Shown here: piece by piece, positions 51,171 through 60,043 of the stretch
Layout: each line of letters starts with the position of its first letter
Position numbering within the stretch: the stretch's first letter is position 1
Origin: Micromonospora sp. BL4
Lineage (GTDB): Bacteria; Actinomycetota; Actinomycetes; Mycobacteriales; Micromonosporaceae
Assembly (NCBI RefSeq): GCF_003667505.1
Contig: NZ_RCVJ01000078.1
Span: forward strand, 29,575-93,574
Length of the DNA stretch: 64,000 bases
Reading direction: 5' to 3'
Position numbers and translations under genes: made by a program
Notes under the pieces: generated by a model
What the model saw: the letters and a program-made list of their open reading frames with translations, nothing else
Databases searched by the model: none
Told to the model about the DNA's origin: nothing

Positions 51171-52232
51171 GTGACGTCACCGGTGGGACTGCACCGCGTC
51201 GTGGAACCGGCGGGGGTGCTGCCGCAGGCGGCCTGGCGGTTGGACGCGTCCGCCGCGATCGCGCCGAACGAGGTGCGGATCCGGGTGGAACGGCTGAACC
51301 TGGACGCGGCGAGCTTCCGGCAGCTGTCGGAGAAGCACGGTGGGGACGGCGACGCGGTCCGCGCCGAGGTGCTGGAGATCATCTCCACCCGGGGGAAGAT
51401 GCAGAACCCGGTGACCGGGTCCGGTGGGATGCTGATCGGCACGGTCGAGGAGGCCGGTCGGCGTTCCCCGCTGGGCCTCAAGCCGGGCGAGCGGGTCGCC
51501 ACCCTGGTGTCGCTGACCCTGACGCCGCTGGTGGTGACCGACGGGTTGGCCCGTTGGGACGGGCGCAGCGAGCAGGTGCCCTGCGACGGGTGGGCGATCC
51601 TGTTCGCCCGCTCCATCGCCGCGGTGCTCCCGGACGACGAGGACCCGCAGCTGTCCCTGGCCGTGCTGGACGTGTGCGGGGCGCCCGCGCTGACCGCGCG
51701 GGTGGTGTCGCGCTACGTCGAGGAGCGGCACCGTGCGGGTGATCCGACGCCGGTGCGCGTCGCGGTGATCGGCGGCGCGGGCAAGAGCGGGTCGCTGTCG
51801 CTGGCCGCGGCGCGGCGGGCGGGCGCCGCGCGTACGGTCGGGGTGGTGCCGGTGGCGGCGGAGCGCGACGCGCTGACGGCCGCCGGCCTGGCCTCGGTGG
51901 TGGCGATGGCCGACGCCCGCGACCCGGTGGGGCTGTCCACGGCGGTGACCACCGCGCTGGGCGCCCCGGCGGACGTCACCGTGGTGTGCGTGGACGTGCC
52001 GGGCTGCGAGCACGGGGCGGTGCTGGCCACCGCCGACGGCGGCACGGTGATCTTCTTCTCGATGGCGACGAGCTTCTCCGCCGCGGCGTTGGGCGCCGAG
52101 GGGTTGGCCGCGGACGTGACGATGCTGGTGGGCAACGGGTACGTGCCGGGGCACGCGGAGCTGGCGTTGGGGCTGCTGCGCGCCGAGGCGGGGGTCCGTC
52201 GGCTGTTCGCGGCGCGGATCGCGGCAGACTGA
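51171..52232 (+). CDS. kdd: L-erythro-3,5-diaminohexanoate dehydrogenase
   Basis: The 353-aa protein starts at GTG 51171, 6 bases after GGGGGAGG. An N-terminal MDR-like substrate domain (GLHRVVEPAGVLPQAAWRLD, then IISTRGKMQNPVTGSGGMLI) is followed by a Rossmann NAD domain (VAVIGGAGKSGSLSLAAARR). Sequence and position directly upstream of kamD/kamE identify it as the enzyme that oxidises 3,5-diaminohexanoate to 3-keto-5-aminohexanoate with NAD. It is the first gene of the operon; the stop is 4 bases before the amidohydrolase start. Confidence 0.88.
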   Translation: MTSPVGLHRVVEPAGVLPQAAWRLDASAAIAPNEVRIRVERLNLDAASFRQLSEKHGGDGDAVRAEVLEIISTRGKMQNPVTGSGGMLIGTVEEAGRRSPLGLKPGERVATLVSLTLTPLVVTDGLARWDGRSEQVPCDGWAILFARSIAAVLPDDEDPQLSLAVLDVCGAPALTARVVSRYVEERHRAGDPTPVRVAVIGGAGKSGSLSLAAARRAGAARTVGVVPVAAERDALTAAGLASVVAMADARDPVGLSTAVTTALGAPADVTVVCVDVPGCEHGAVLATADGGTVIFFSMATSFSAAALGAEGLAADVTMLVGNGYVPGHAELALGLLRAEAGVRRLFAARIAAD

Positions 52233-52236
52233 GGTC

Positions 52237-53802
52237 ATGACGAACCCCTCGACCTTGTACCGCGGCGGCGTGCTGCACTGTCCCGCCGACCCGAGCGCTA
52301 CCGCGCTGCTGGTTTCCGGTGGGCGGATCGCCTGGCTGGGCACCGACGGTGACGCGCCGCCCGCCGACCGGGTGGTGGACCTCGGCGGGGCGCTGGTGAC
52401 GCCGGCGTTCGTGGACGCGCACGTGCACGCCACCGACACCGGGTTGACGCTGTCCGGGCTGGAGTTGTCCGGGGTGCGCTCGGCGGCGGAGTTGCTGGAC
52501 GCGGTGGCCGCGTTCGCGGCCGGCCAGCCGGCGGACGCGGTGGTGCTGGGGCACGGCTGGGACGAGTCGGGCTGGCCGGACCCGGCGCTGCCGGACGCGG
52601 CGGCGCTGGACCGGGCGGCGGGCGGCCGGCCGGTGTACCTGTCGCAGGCCTCCATCCACTCGGCGCTGGTGTCGACGACGATGCTGGCGGCGTGTCCGCA
52701 GGCGGCGGCCGCGCCCGGGTACGACGCGTCGGGGTGGCTGCGTCGTGACGCGCATCATGTGGTGCGGGCGGCGGCGCAGGGATCGGTGAGCCGGGCGCAG
52801 CGGGTCGCCGCGCAGCGGGTGGCCCTGGCGCACGCGGCGTCGCTGGGTATCGCCGCGGTGCACGAGTGCGGTGGCCCGGACATCTCCGACGAGGAGGACT
52901 TCACCGGCCTGCTGGGCATCTCCGGCGCCGGGCTGCCGGAGGTGTACGGGTACTGGGGTGAGCTGGGTGGCGCGGCGCGGGCCCGGGAGTTGGGCGCGGT
53001 GGGCGCCGGCGGTGACCTGTTCGCGGACGGGGCGTTGGGTTCGCGGACGGCGCACGTGTCGCAGCCGTACGGCGACGGTGACGGTTGCGGGCACGGGTAC
53101 CTGTCGGTCGAGCAGGTGCGCGATCACCTGCTGGACTGTGCGGCGCACGGTATGCAGGGCGGGTTCCACGCGATCGGTGACGCGGCGATCGGCACGGTGC
53201 TGGAGGGCTTCGCGGCGGCGGCGCGGACGGTGGGCGTGGAGCGGTTGCGCGCGGCCCGGCACCGCATCGAGCACGCGGAAATCATGAGTAAGCGGCTGAT
53301 CGCCGGGTTCGTGGAGTACGGGGTCGTGGCGAGCATGCAGCCGGCGTTCGACCGGCTGTGGGGTGGCGCGGGCCGGATGTACGAGTCGCGGCTGGGTCTG
53401 GACCGGTCGTTGGAGTCGAACCCGATGGGCGCGATGCACGGGGTGGGGGTGGCGCTGGCGTTCGGGTCGGATTCGCCGGTGACGCCGCTGGACCCGTGGG
53501 GGTCGGTGCGGGCGGCGGCGGCGCACCACAACCCGGCGCAGCGGATGAGCGTGCGGGCGGCGTTCGCCGCGCACACGCGCGGCGGGTGGCGGGCGGTGCA
53601 CCTGGACGTCGAGGGGGTCCTCGCCCTGGGCGCGCCGGCGACGTTCGCGGTGTGGTCGACGCCGGCCGGTGTGCAGCAGGGCCTGCCGGTGCTGCTGGCC
53701 GAGGATCCGGAGCTGCGGGGTCCGGACGACCCGACGCCGCTGCCGGTGTGCCGGAGCCTGGTGCTGCGCGGTGAGGTCATCTATGAGGAAGGTTCGTCGT
53801 GA
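52237..53802 (+). CDS. amidohydrolase (YtcJ-like) within the lysine operon
   Basis: The 521-aa protein has the metal-dependent amidohydrolase start FVDAHVHATDTGL (HxH), a central GDLFADGALGSRTAHVSQPY, GGFHAIGDAAIGTVLEGFA and RIEHAEIMSKRLI, and the late Asp in ALAFGSDSPVTPLDPW. This is the YtcJ/exoenzyme-regulator type; it hydrolyses an amide or related C-N bond. It is not part of the textbook lysine fermentation route, yet is inserted between kdd and kamD, with its stop overlapping the kamD start. It may feed the pathway by releasing lysine or an intermediate from an amide. Confidence 0.87.
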   Translation: MTNPSTLYRGGVLHCPADPSATALLVSGGRIAWLGTDGDAPPADRVVDLGGALVTPAFVDAHVHATDTGLTLSGLELSGVRSAAELLDAVAAFAAGQPADAVVLGHGWDESGWPDPALPDAAALDRAAGGRPVYLSQASIHSALVSTTMLAACPQAAAAPGYDASGWLRRDAHHVVRAAAQGSVSRAQRVAAQRVALAHAASLGIAAVHECGGPDISDEEDFTGLLGISGAGLPEVYGYWGELGGAARARELGAVGAGGDLFADGALGSRTAHVSQPYGDGDGCGHGYLSVEQVRDHLLDCAAHGMQGGFHAIGDAAIGTVLEGFAAAARTVGVERLRAARHRIEHAEIMSKRLIAGFVEYGVVASMQPAFDRLWGGAGRMYESRLGLDRSLESNPMGAMHGVGVALAFGSDSPVTPLDPWGSVRAAAAHHNPAQRMSVRAAFAAHTRGGWRAVHLDVEGVLALGAPATFAVWSTPAGVQQGLPVLLAEDPELRGPDDPTPLPVCRSLVLRGEVIYEEGSS

Positions 53803-55358
53803 CCGGAAAGCTTGATCTTGACCCTGCGCTGGTGGCGCGGGCGCGGGAGTTGGCGCGTCGGGCCGGGCAGCCGGTGGTGGACCTGGCGCGCAGCCACACC
53901 ACGGTGTCGGTGGAGCGGGCGGTGCTGCGGCTGGCCGGGGTGACCGGCGCCGACCCGGACGGCATTCCGTGGGTGAACCGGCTTGTCGACGCCGTCGTCG
54001 CGGACGTGGGGCTGGGTCACGGGGTGGCCGTGCCGGTGTTCGACGCGCTGGCCCGCGAGGGCGTCACGGATGTGACGCTGTTGGCGCAGAAGGCCGCCGC
54101 CGGTTCGGTGCGGTTCACCCAGCCCACCGGGCGGGCCGCCACGGCCGCCCGGTCGGCGGCGCGCCGGGCGGTCGGCGCGGGCATCCGGCGTATCGACCGG
54201 CGGCGCGCCGAGCGTGATCGCCTCGTCAAGCGGCACGGGGATCCGGCGCAGCGGCCGTGGATCTACCTGATCGTGGCGACCGGGGACATCTACGAGGACA
54301 TTCCGCAGGCGCAGGCCGCGGCCCGGGCCGGCGCGGATGTCATCGCGGTGATCCGCTCCACGGGGCAGTCGCTGCTGGACTACGTGCCCGAGGGCGCGAC
54401 CCGGGAGGGGTTCGCCGGCACGTACGCCACGCAGGAGAACTTCCGGCTGATGCGGGCGGCGCTGGACGAGTCGTCGAAGGAGTTGGGCCGCTACGTGCGG
54501 TTGACCAACTACGCGTCCGGGCTGTGCATGCCGGAGATGGCGACCCTCGCGGGGTTGGAACGCCTCGACATGATGTTGAACGACTCGATGTACGGGATCC
54601 TGTTCCGCGACATCAACCCGATCCGCACCTTCGTCGACCAGCGGTTCTCCCGACAGGTCCACGCCCGCGCCGGCATCATCATCAACACCGGTGAGGACAA
54701 CTACCTGACCACCGCCGACGCCGTCGACGAGGCGCACACGGTGACCGTGTCGCAGCTGCTCAACGAGTTCTTCGCGCACGAGGCGGGCCTGGCGGACTGG
54801 CAGTTGGGGCTGGGGCACGCGTTCGAGATCAACCCGGAGGTGCCGGAGTCGTTCCGGTTGGAGTTGGCGCACGCGCTGCTGGCCCGGGAGTTGTTCCCGG
54901 ACGCGCCGCTGAAGTGGATGCCGCCGACCAAGCACATGACCGGTGACGTGTTCCGGGGCAACCTGCTCGACGGGTTCTTCAACCTGGCGGGAGCGCTGAC
55001 CGGTCAGGGCATCCTGCTGGTGGGGATGATGACCGAGGCGGTGGTGACGCCGTGGCTGTCCGACCGGGACATCGCCCTGCAGAACGTACGGTACGTGCTG
55101 GGCGCCGCCGGTGGGCTGCACGAGGACTTCGTGCCCGCGCCGGGCGGGTTCATCCGGCGGCGCGCCAACCAGGTCCTCGGCGAGGCGTTGGACCTGCTGG
55201 AGCGCATCGGGGAACAGACGCTGCTCACGGCGATCGCCGAGGGCACCTTCGGGATCATGAAGCGGCCGGCGGACCGCGGTAAGGGCCTCGCCGGGGTCGC
55301 CGCGCACGAGGCCGACTACTGCAACCCGGCCACCGAGATCCTGGAGGCGGCGGCGTGA
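53799..55358 (+). CDS. kamD: lysine 5,6-aminomutase, alpha subunit
   Basis: The 519-aa protein is the large, PLP- and cobalamin-contacting TIM-barrel subunit. Recognisable stretches are IYLIVATGDIYEDIPQAQAA, DVIAVIRSTGQSLLDYVPEG, TNYASGLCMPEMATLAG and LNDSMYGILFRDINP, then WMPPTKHMTGDVFRGNLLDG. Length matches KamD. With KamE it moves the terminal amino group of D-lysine or beta-lysine from C6 to C5. It overlaps the amidohydrolase gene by 4 bases at its start and kamE at its end. Confidence 0.94.
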   Translation: MTGKLDLDPALVARARELARRAGQPVVDLARSHTTVSVERAVLRLAGVTGADPDGIPWVNRLVDAVVADVGLGHGVAVPVFDALAREGVTDVTLLAQKAAAGSVRFTQPTGRAATAARSAARRAVGAGIRRIDRRRAERDRLVKRHGDPAQRPWIYLIVATGDIYEDIPQAQAAARAGADVIAVIRSTGQSLLDYVPEGATREGFAGTYATQENFRLMRAALDESSKELGRYVRLTNYASGLCMPEMATLAGLERLDMMLNDSMYGILFRDINPIRTFVDQRFSRQVHARAGIIINTGEDNYLTTADAVDEAHTVTVSQLLNEFFAHEAGLADWQLGLGHAFEINPEVPESFRLELAHALLARELFPDAPLKWMPPTKHMTGDVFRGNLLDGFFNLAGALTGQGILLVGMMTEAVVTPWLSDRDIALQNVRYVLGAAGGLHEDFVPAPGGFIRRRANQVLGEALDLLERIGEQTLLTAIAEGTFGIMKRPADRGKGLAGVAAHEADYCNPATEILEAAA

Positions 55359-56173
55359 GCGAGCGCAGCGAGCGAACCGGCCAGCACAGCAGCCACGCGC
55401 TCACGACGCCGCGAAGCGGTGGCGTGAGCAAGCAGATCGTGCGGCCGTACGGGGACACCACGGGCGACGGGATGGTGCAGGTGTCGTTCACCCTGCCGGT
55501 GTCGCACGACAAGCGGGCCGAGGGCGCGGCGGTGCAGCTGGCCAACAAGATGGGCATCGACCCGGCGATGGTGGTGCACGCCAAGCCGATGGGCGACGGG
55601 TTCACCTTCTTCGTCGTCTACGGGCGGGTGAACCACCTGGTCGACTTGGGCGCCGTGCAGGTGGTGGAGCGGGACTTCGCGCTGCTGTCGGCCAAGGAGG
55701 TCAACACGGTGGTCAAGCAGCGGCTGCGGCGCAAGCTGTCCGTGGTCGGGGCGTGCATCGGCACCGACGCCCACACCGTGGGCATCGACGCGATCCTCAA
55801 CGTCAAGGGCATCGCGGGGGAGAAGGGCCTGGAGTACTACCGGGAGTTGAAGGTCACCAACCTGGGCGCGCAGGTCAGCGTGCCGGAGCTGGTGGAGGCC
55901 GCCCGGGCCGAGAAGGCCGACGCGGTGCTCGTGTCGCAGGTCGTCACCCAACGCGACGCGCACCTGCACAACACCCGGGAGATGTCCGCGGCGTTCCGCG
56001 AGGCGATGCCCGCCGGGCGGCGACCGTTGCTCATCGTCGGCGGCCCCCGGTTCGACGAGACGATGACCGACGAGTTGGGCGTGGACCGGATCTTCGGCCG
56101 GGGCACCACGCCCGGCGAGGTGGCCAGCTACCTCGTGCACGCCCTGATCACGCAGCGAAAGGCGATGGCATGA
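55355..56173 (+). CDS. kamE: lysine 5,6-aminomutase, beta (B12-binding) subunit
   Basis: The protein is 272 aa from GTG 55355, or 249 aa from GTG 55424 (SKQIVRPYGDTTGDGM), where I judge the family sequence to begin. The cobalamin motif DxHxxG is at Asp138, His140 and Gly143 (GACIGTDAHTVGIDAI). The PLP-carrying N-terminal region includes FTLPVSHDKRAEGAAVQLAN. The 23 extra residues (SERSERTGQHSSHALTTPRS) are encoded by a repeat-like element; the frame stays open through it, so an extended protein is possible. The first GTG overlaps the kamD stop. Confidence 0.9.
   Translation: MSERSERTGQHSSHALTTPRSGGVSKQIVRPYGDTTGDGMVQVSFTLPVSHDKRAEGAAVQLANKMGIDPAMVVHAKPMGDGFTFFVVYGRVNHLVDLGAVQVVERDFALLSAKEVNTVVKQRLRRKLSVVGACIGTDAHTVGIDAILNVKGIAGEKGLEYYRELKVTNLGAQVSVPELVEAARAEKADAVLVSQVVTQRDAHLHNTREMSAAFREAMPAGRRPLLIVGGPRFDETMTDELGVDRIFGRGTTPGEVASYLVHALITQRKAMA
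55357..55429. repeat. GAGCGAGCGCAGCGAGC-type element with hairpin, between kamD and the kamE core
   Basis: GAGCGAGCGCAGCGAGCGAA (55357-55376) is of a kind often seen near gene borders in Micromonospora-like genomes (from memory). It is followed by a hairpin: GCTCACGACGCCGC (55399-55412) with GCGGTGGCGTGAGC (55416-55429), 12 of 14 pairs around GAA. The hairpin contains the GTG 55424. Confidence 0.55.
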
Positions 56174-56562
56174 CCGACTCCAGGCTCGGGTTGACGGTGA
56201 CGCACCGGCGGTACGTGCCGTACTCGCACGCCCACTACGCCGGCAACCTCGTCGACGGGGCGTACGCCCTCGGACTGTTCGGCGACGTCGCCACCGAGGT
56301 GTGCATCCGCACCGACGGCGACGAGGGTCTGTTCGCGGGCTACTCCGACGTGCGGTTCAGCGCGCCGATCCGCGCCGGTGACGTCATCGAGGTGACCGCG
56401 CAGGTGTCGCGCGTGGGCGCCCGCAGCCGCACGCTGGAGTTGAGCTGCGCGGTGGTGTGCCGGGGCCGGCCGGACCGTTCCGAGTCCGCCGCCGAGGTCC
56501 TGGACCCGCCGATCGTGGCGGTCACCGCGACCGGCACCGTGGTCGTTCCCGCCGCGTCGTGA
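56170..56562 (+). CDS. kal: hotdog-fold 3-aminobutyryl-CoA ammonia-lyase
   Basis: The 130-aa single hotdog domain starts MTDSRLGLTVTHRRYVPYSH. It carries HYAGNLVDGAYALGLFGDVA and VRFSAPIRAGDVIEVTAQVS. Position after kamE and size match Kal, which deaminates L-3-aminobutyryl-CoA to crotonyl-CoA in lysine degradation. The start overlaps the kamE stop and the end overlaps the next GTG. A generic thioesterase is the alternative on sequence alone. Confidence 0.87.
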   Translation: MTDSRLGLTVTHRRYVPYSHAHYAGNLVDGAYALGLFGDVATEVCIRTDGDEGLFAGYSDVRFSAPIRAGDVIEVTAQVSRVGARSRTLELSCAVVCRGRPDRSESAAEVLDPPIVAVTATGTVVVPAAS

Positions 56563-57896
56563 CCCTGGCGGTCTGCGCGGACGTCGGCTCGACGTACACC
56601 AAGGCGGCCGTGGTGGACCTGGCCGCCGGGCTGCTGGTGGGCGCGGCGGCCGCGCCCACCACGGTGGGCAGCGACGTGCTGCACGGCCTGGACGCCGCGG
56701 TCGCGGCGGCCACCGCCGGGCTCGGCGTGCGCGAGATGCCGTGGTACGTCTGCTCGTCGGCCGGCGGTGGGCTGCGGCTGGCCGTGATCGGCTACGAGCC
56801 GCTGGTCACCGCGCAGGCGGGCCGGCGCGTCGGGCTGTCCGCCGGCGCGCACGTGGTGCACGTGGCGGCCGGGCGGCTCGGCGCGGCGGACCTGGCGGCC
56901 CTGCGGGCTGTGCGACCGGACGTGGTGCTGCTCGTCGGCGGCACCGACGGCGGTGACGCCGACACGATCACCCACAACGCGACCCGGCTGGCCCGGGCCC
57001 GCTGGCGGGTGCCGGTGGTGCTCGCCGGCAACGGCGACGTCCGCGCGGAGCTGACCGGGCTGCTGGAGTCCGCCGGGGTGCCCGTGACGGCGGCCCAGAA
57101 CGTGCTGCCCCGCATCGGGGTGCTCGCCCCCGCGTCGGCGCGGGCGGCGATCCGCGCGGTGTTCCTGCGCCACGTCATCGGCGGCAAACGGCTGTCGCGG
57201 GGCACCCGGTTCGCCCGGCTGGTCCGCGCGGCGACCCCCGACGCGGTCCTCACCGGCGTGGAGGTCCTCGCCGACACCATCGGCGGGGACCTCGCCGTGG
57301 TCGACGTGGGTGGGGCCACCACCGACGTGTACTCGGTGCTCACCCCCGACGAGCGGGCCACCGGGCCGGGCCGGGAGGTCGCCGGCAGCCTGTGGCGGGC
57401 CCGCACCGTGGAGGGGGACCTGGGCATGCGGTGGAGCGCCCCCGGGGTCGTGCGCGCCGCCGAGGACGAGCGGCTACTCGCCCCCGGTGAGCGGGACGAC
57501 CTGGCGGCGGCCGCGCAACGCCGCGCCGCCGACCCGGCGTTCCTGGCCGCCGACGACGCCGAGCGGGCCGTGGACGCCCGGATCGCCACCCTCGCGGCCA
57601 CGGTGGCGCTGCGCCGGCACGCCCGGGGCGCCGCGACCGGCGAACGCGCCGGCCGGGACCTGCGCGACGTGCGGCTCATGGTGGGCTCCGGCGGGGTGCT
57701 GCGGCACGCGCCGGCGCACACGGCGGGGCAGGTTCTGGGGGCGGTGCTGGGTGACCACGCCGGGGGATGGGCGCTGCCGCGCGACGCCCGGCCGGTCGTG
57801 GACACCGACTACGTGCTGGCCGCCGGTGGGCTGCTCGCCGAGGAGCACCGGGCCGCCGCGGGGGCGCTGCTGCGCCACCACCTGACCACGCATTGA
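56559..57896 (+). CDS. MutL-family ATPase, probable reactivator of the B12 aminomutase
   Basis: The 445-aa protein starts at GTG 56559, overlapping the kal stop. It has an ASKHA ATPase core: phosphate-1 loop CADVGSTYTKAAVVDL, VLLVGGTDGGDADTITHNA, phosphate-2 LAVVDVGGATTDVYSVL and an adenosine-like RLMVGSGGVLRHAP. This is the glutamate-mutase MutL type. Beside kamD/kamE it most likely exchanges damaged cobalamin on lysine 5,6-aminomutase, in place of the separate KamB/KamC-like factors of clostridia. That role is inferred from context. Confidence 0.87.
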   Translation: MTLAVCADVGSTYTKAAVVDLAAGLLVGAAAAPTTVGSDVLHGLDAAVAAATAGLGVREMPWYVCSSAGGGLRLAVIGYEPLVTAQAGRRVGLSAGAHVVHVAAGRLGAADLAALRAVRPDVVLLVGGTDGGDADTITHNATRLARARWRVPVVLAGNGDVRAELTGLLESAGVPVTAAQNVLPRIGVLAPASARAAIRAVFLRHVIGGKRLSRGTRFARLVRAATPDAVLTGVEVLADTIGGDLAVVDVGGATTDVYSVLTPDERATGPGREVAGSLWRARTVEGDLGMRWSAPGVVRAAEDERLLAPGERDDLAAAAQRRAADPAFLAADDAERAVDARIATLAATVALRRHARGAATGERAGRDLRDVRLMVGSGGVLRHAPAHTAGQVLGAVLGDHAGGWALPRDARPVVDTDYVLAAGGLLAEEHRAAAGALLRHHLTTH

Positions 57897-57919
57897 GACA
57901 CGCCGACCCGACACGCCGT

Positions 57920-57979
57920 GGTGCAACACACGACAGGCCGGGGGTGGGTTGACAGAGGGCGGGGTGCAACACGTACCGT
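57920..57979 (+). promoter_or_regulatory. sigma70-like promoter with paired GGTGCAACAC sites
   Basis: TTGACA (57949-57954), a 19-base spacer and TACCGT (57974-57979). GGTGCAACAC occurs at 57920-57929 and again at 57963-57972, the second inside the spacer. That is the geometry expected for a repressor site. The transcript would enter the gene-poor stretch before lnt. Confidence 0.45.
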
Positions 57980-58252
57980 CTTTGAGTCCTACCACGGGAA
58001 GCGGCTGTTGTTCGCTTCGTCCCTTCGTCCGCTGGCCGAGCGACAGTTTTCAGCGTCATCGTCGCGGCGGCCAGGTCCAGCGGGCGGGGGTCGGCGGGGC
58101 GGCGCGAACCGGTCGCGGTTACCGGTGTACGGGCAGGGTGAGGTGCACGGCCAGTAGACAACGGCCCGGCGGGGGCAGCCAGTCCGCGTCCGGTCGGTCC
58201 GAAGGTCGGCGTGCCTCGTCCCCGCCGCACCGGCCGGGGAGGGCCTGGGAGC

Positions 58253-58282
58253 ATCGGGGCGCGGCGCGAGCCGCGCCCCGAT
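58253..58282 (+). terminator. intrinsic terminator upstream of lnt
   Basis: ATCGGGGCGCGGC (58253-58265) pairs perfectly with GCCGCGCCCCGAT (58270-58282) around GCGA, followed by TTCATT. Confidence 0.65.
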
Positions 58283-58374
58283 TTCATTCCCGCCGGGTGG
58301 TCCGTCCCCGGTGCCCGATGCGGCCGACACGCCCCCCGGCCAGGTAGCCTTCGCCCCGTGATCGAGGAACTGCG

Positions 58375-60009
58375 GTGACGACCCTGGACCGGGACGAGAC
58401 GCGCGCCCCGGCGGTGCCGCACCGGCCGGTCGTCGCCGGCCGACCGCTACCGCTCAGGGTCGCCGCGCCGATGGCCGTGGCCGCCGGGCTGGCCCTGCTG
58501 GTGGCGTTCCCGCCGTACGGGGTGTGGCCGCTCGCGCCCGTCGGGGTGGCGTTGCTGGCCGCCGCGGCGCACCGGCGGCGGCTGCGCGCCGGCGCCGGCC
58601 TGGGCTTCCTCACCGGGGTGGCCCTGTTCGCGCCGCTGCTGGCCTGGACGAACCTGCACACCGGCTACCTGCCGTGGGTGCTGCTGTCGCTGTTGCAGGC
58701 CGGCTACCTGGCGCTGCTCGGTGCCGCCACCGCCTGGGTATCGCCGCTGGCCGACCGGAGCCGCTGGGCGTGGCCGGCGCTGACCGGGCTGCTCTGGGTG
58801 GGGCAGGAGGCGCTGCGCGACCGCACCCCGTTCGGCGGGTTCCCGTGGGGGCGCCTCGCGTTCAGTCAGGACTCCTCGCCGCTGCTGCGCCTGGCCGCGC
58901 TGGGCGGCGCCCCGCTGGTCACCTTCGCGGTGGCCCTCATCGGTGGGCTGCTGGTCACCGCCGCCTGGCGGGGCTGGGCCGCCGCCCGGACGGCACCCTC
59001 GGGCGAGCCGCCCGCGCGTCGGTGGCTGCCGGTGGCCGTACCGGCCGCCGTCGCGGTGGCGCTGGGCGCGGCGGGTCTGCTGGTGCCGGTCGCGTCCGCC
59101 GGGTCCGGCGCACCGGTGACCGTCGCCATCGTGCAGGGCAACGTGCCGCGCCTCGGGCTGGACTTCAACGCCCAGCGGCAGGCGGTGCTCAACAACCACG
59201 TCGACGCCACCCTGGAGCTGGCCGCGCGGGTCGCCGCCGGCGCGCAGCGCCAACCCGACCTGGTGGTGTGGCCGGAGAACTCCAGCGACATCGACCCGCT
59301 GCGCAACCCCACCGCGGGGGCCCGCATCGCCCAGGCCGCCGACACGGTCCGCGCGCCGATCCTGGTCGGCGCGGTGCTGCTCGGCCCCGGCCCCGGCGAG
59401 GTCCGCAACGCGGGCATCCTGTGGCGCCCCGGCACCGGCGCGGACCTGAGCCAGCTGTACACCAAGCGCCACCCCGTGCCGTTCGCCGAGTACGTGCCGC
59501 TGCGCGACATCGCCCGCATGGTCAGCAAGCAGGTCGACCTGATCCGCAACGACTTCGTGCCCGGCAGCACCCCGGGCGTGGTACGCGCCGGCCCGGCGGT
59601 CCTCGGCGACGTGATCTGCTTCGAGGTCGCGTACGACGAGGTGGTCCGCGACACCGTCACCGGCGGCGCGCAACTGCTGGTGGTGCAGACCAACAACGCC
59701 ACCTTCGACGTGGCCGAGGCCCGCCAGCAGCTCGCCATGGTGCGCCTGCGGGCCGTCGAGCACGGCCGTCCGGCGTTGATGGCCTCCACGGTCGGGGTGT
59801 CCGGGTTCGTCGCCCCCGACGGGCGGGTAAGCGACGCCACCGGGTTCAACACCCGGGAGGTCGTGGTGCGGGAGATGCGGCTCGACGACGGGCGCACTCT
59901 CGCCACCCGGCTCGGCTGGTGGCCGGAGCTGGCGCTCGCCGGGCTGGCCACGGCCGCCCTGGTCGGCGCGGCGGTGCTGCGTCGACGGCAGCGGATCCTG
60001 CCCGGATAG
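58375..60009 (+). CDS. lnt: apolipoprotein N-acyltransferase
   Basis: The 544-aa membrane protein starts at GTG 58375, with GAGGAA upstream. Six or so N-terminal TM helices (to about 240) precede a nitrilase-type periplasmic domain. The Glu-Lys-Cys triad is visible as Glu301 (VVWPENSSD), Lys364 (LYTKRHPVPFAEY) and Cys415 (DVICFEVAYDEVV). A last TM helix is near 525. It N-acylates the diacylglyceryl cysteine of lipoproteins. The next gene encodes polyprenol-phosphomannose synthase; in mycobacteria these two activities are fused or adjacent (Ppm1). Confidence 0.93.
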   Translation: MTTLDRDETRAPAVPHRPVVAGRPLPLRVAAPMAVAAGLALLVAFPPYGVWPLAPVGVALLAAAAHRRRLRAGAGLGFLTGVALFAPLLAWTNLHTGYLPWVLLSLLQAGYLALLGAATAWVSPLADRSRWAWPALTGLLWVGQEALRDRTPFGGFPWGRLAFSQDSSPLLRLAALGGAPLVTFAVALIGGLLVTAAWRGWAAARTAPSGEPPARRWLPVAVPAAVAVALGAAGLLVPVASAGSGAPVTVAIVQGNVPRLGLDFNAQRQAVLNNHVDATLELAARVAAGAQRQPDLVVWPENSSDIDPLRNPTAGARIAQAADTVRAPILVGAVLLGPGPGEVRNAGILWRPGTGADLSQLYTKRHPVPFAEYVPLRDIARMVSKQVDLIRNDFVPGSTPGVVRAGPAVLGDVICFEVAYDEVVRDTVTGGAQLLVVQTNNATFDVAEARQQLAMVRLRAVEHGRPALMASTVGVSGFVAPDGRVSDATGFNTREVVVREMRLDDGRTLATRLGWWPELALAGLATAALVGAAVLRRRQRILPG

Positions 60010-60043
60010 CAGCAGCCGGTACGCCGGCGGGAGCGGAGGAACC

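Larger units (their letters stand above)
57897..58374. other. 478-base stretch without a convincing gene
   Basis: This gap holds a promoter-like TTGACA/TACCGT pair, two GGTGCAACAC repeats and, 274 bases downstream of the -10 box, a perfect terminator hairpin. Open frames of up to about 110 codons exist on both strands, but none has a ribosome site or family-like sequence. A noncoding RNA of about 300 bases from about 57986 to 58285 is possible but unproven; I see no tmRNA, RNase P or 6S landmarks. A tiny GTG-started frame of six codons (58360) overlaps the lnt start. Confidence 0.35.

Noticed and set aside
55357..55376. GAGCGAGCGCAGCGAGCGAA as a CRISPR or tandem repeat
   Set aside because: Only one copy is seen in the window and there are no spacers; it is a dispersed-type element.
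57918..58157. 79-codon frame after the MutL gene
   Set aside because: It starts inside the promoter and repeat region, has no ribosome site and becomes low-complexity Arg/Gly/Ser.
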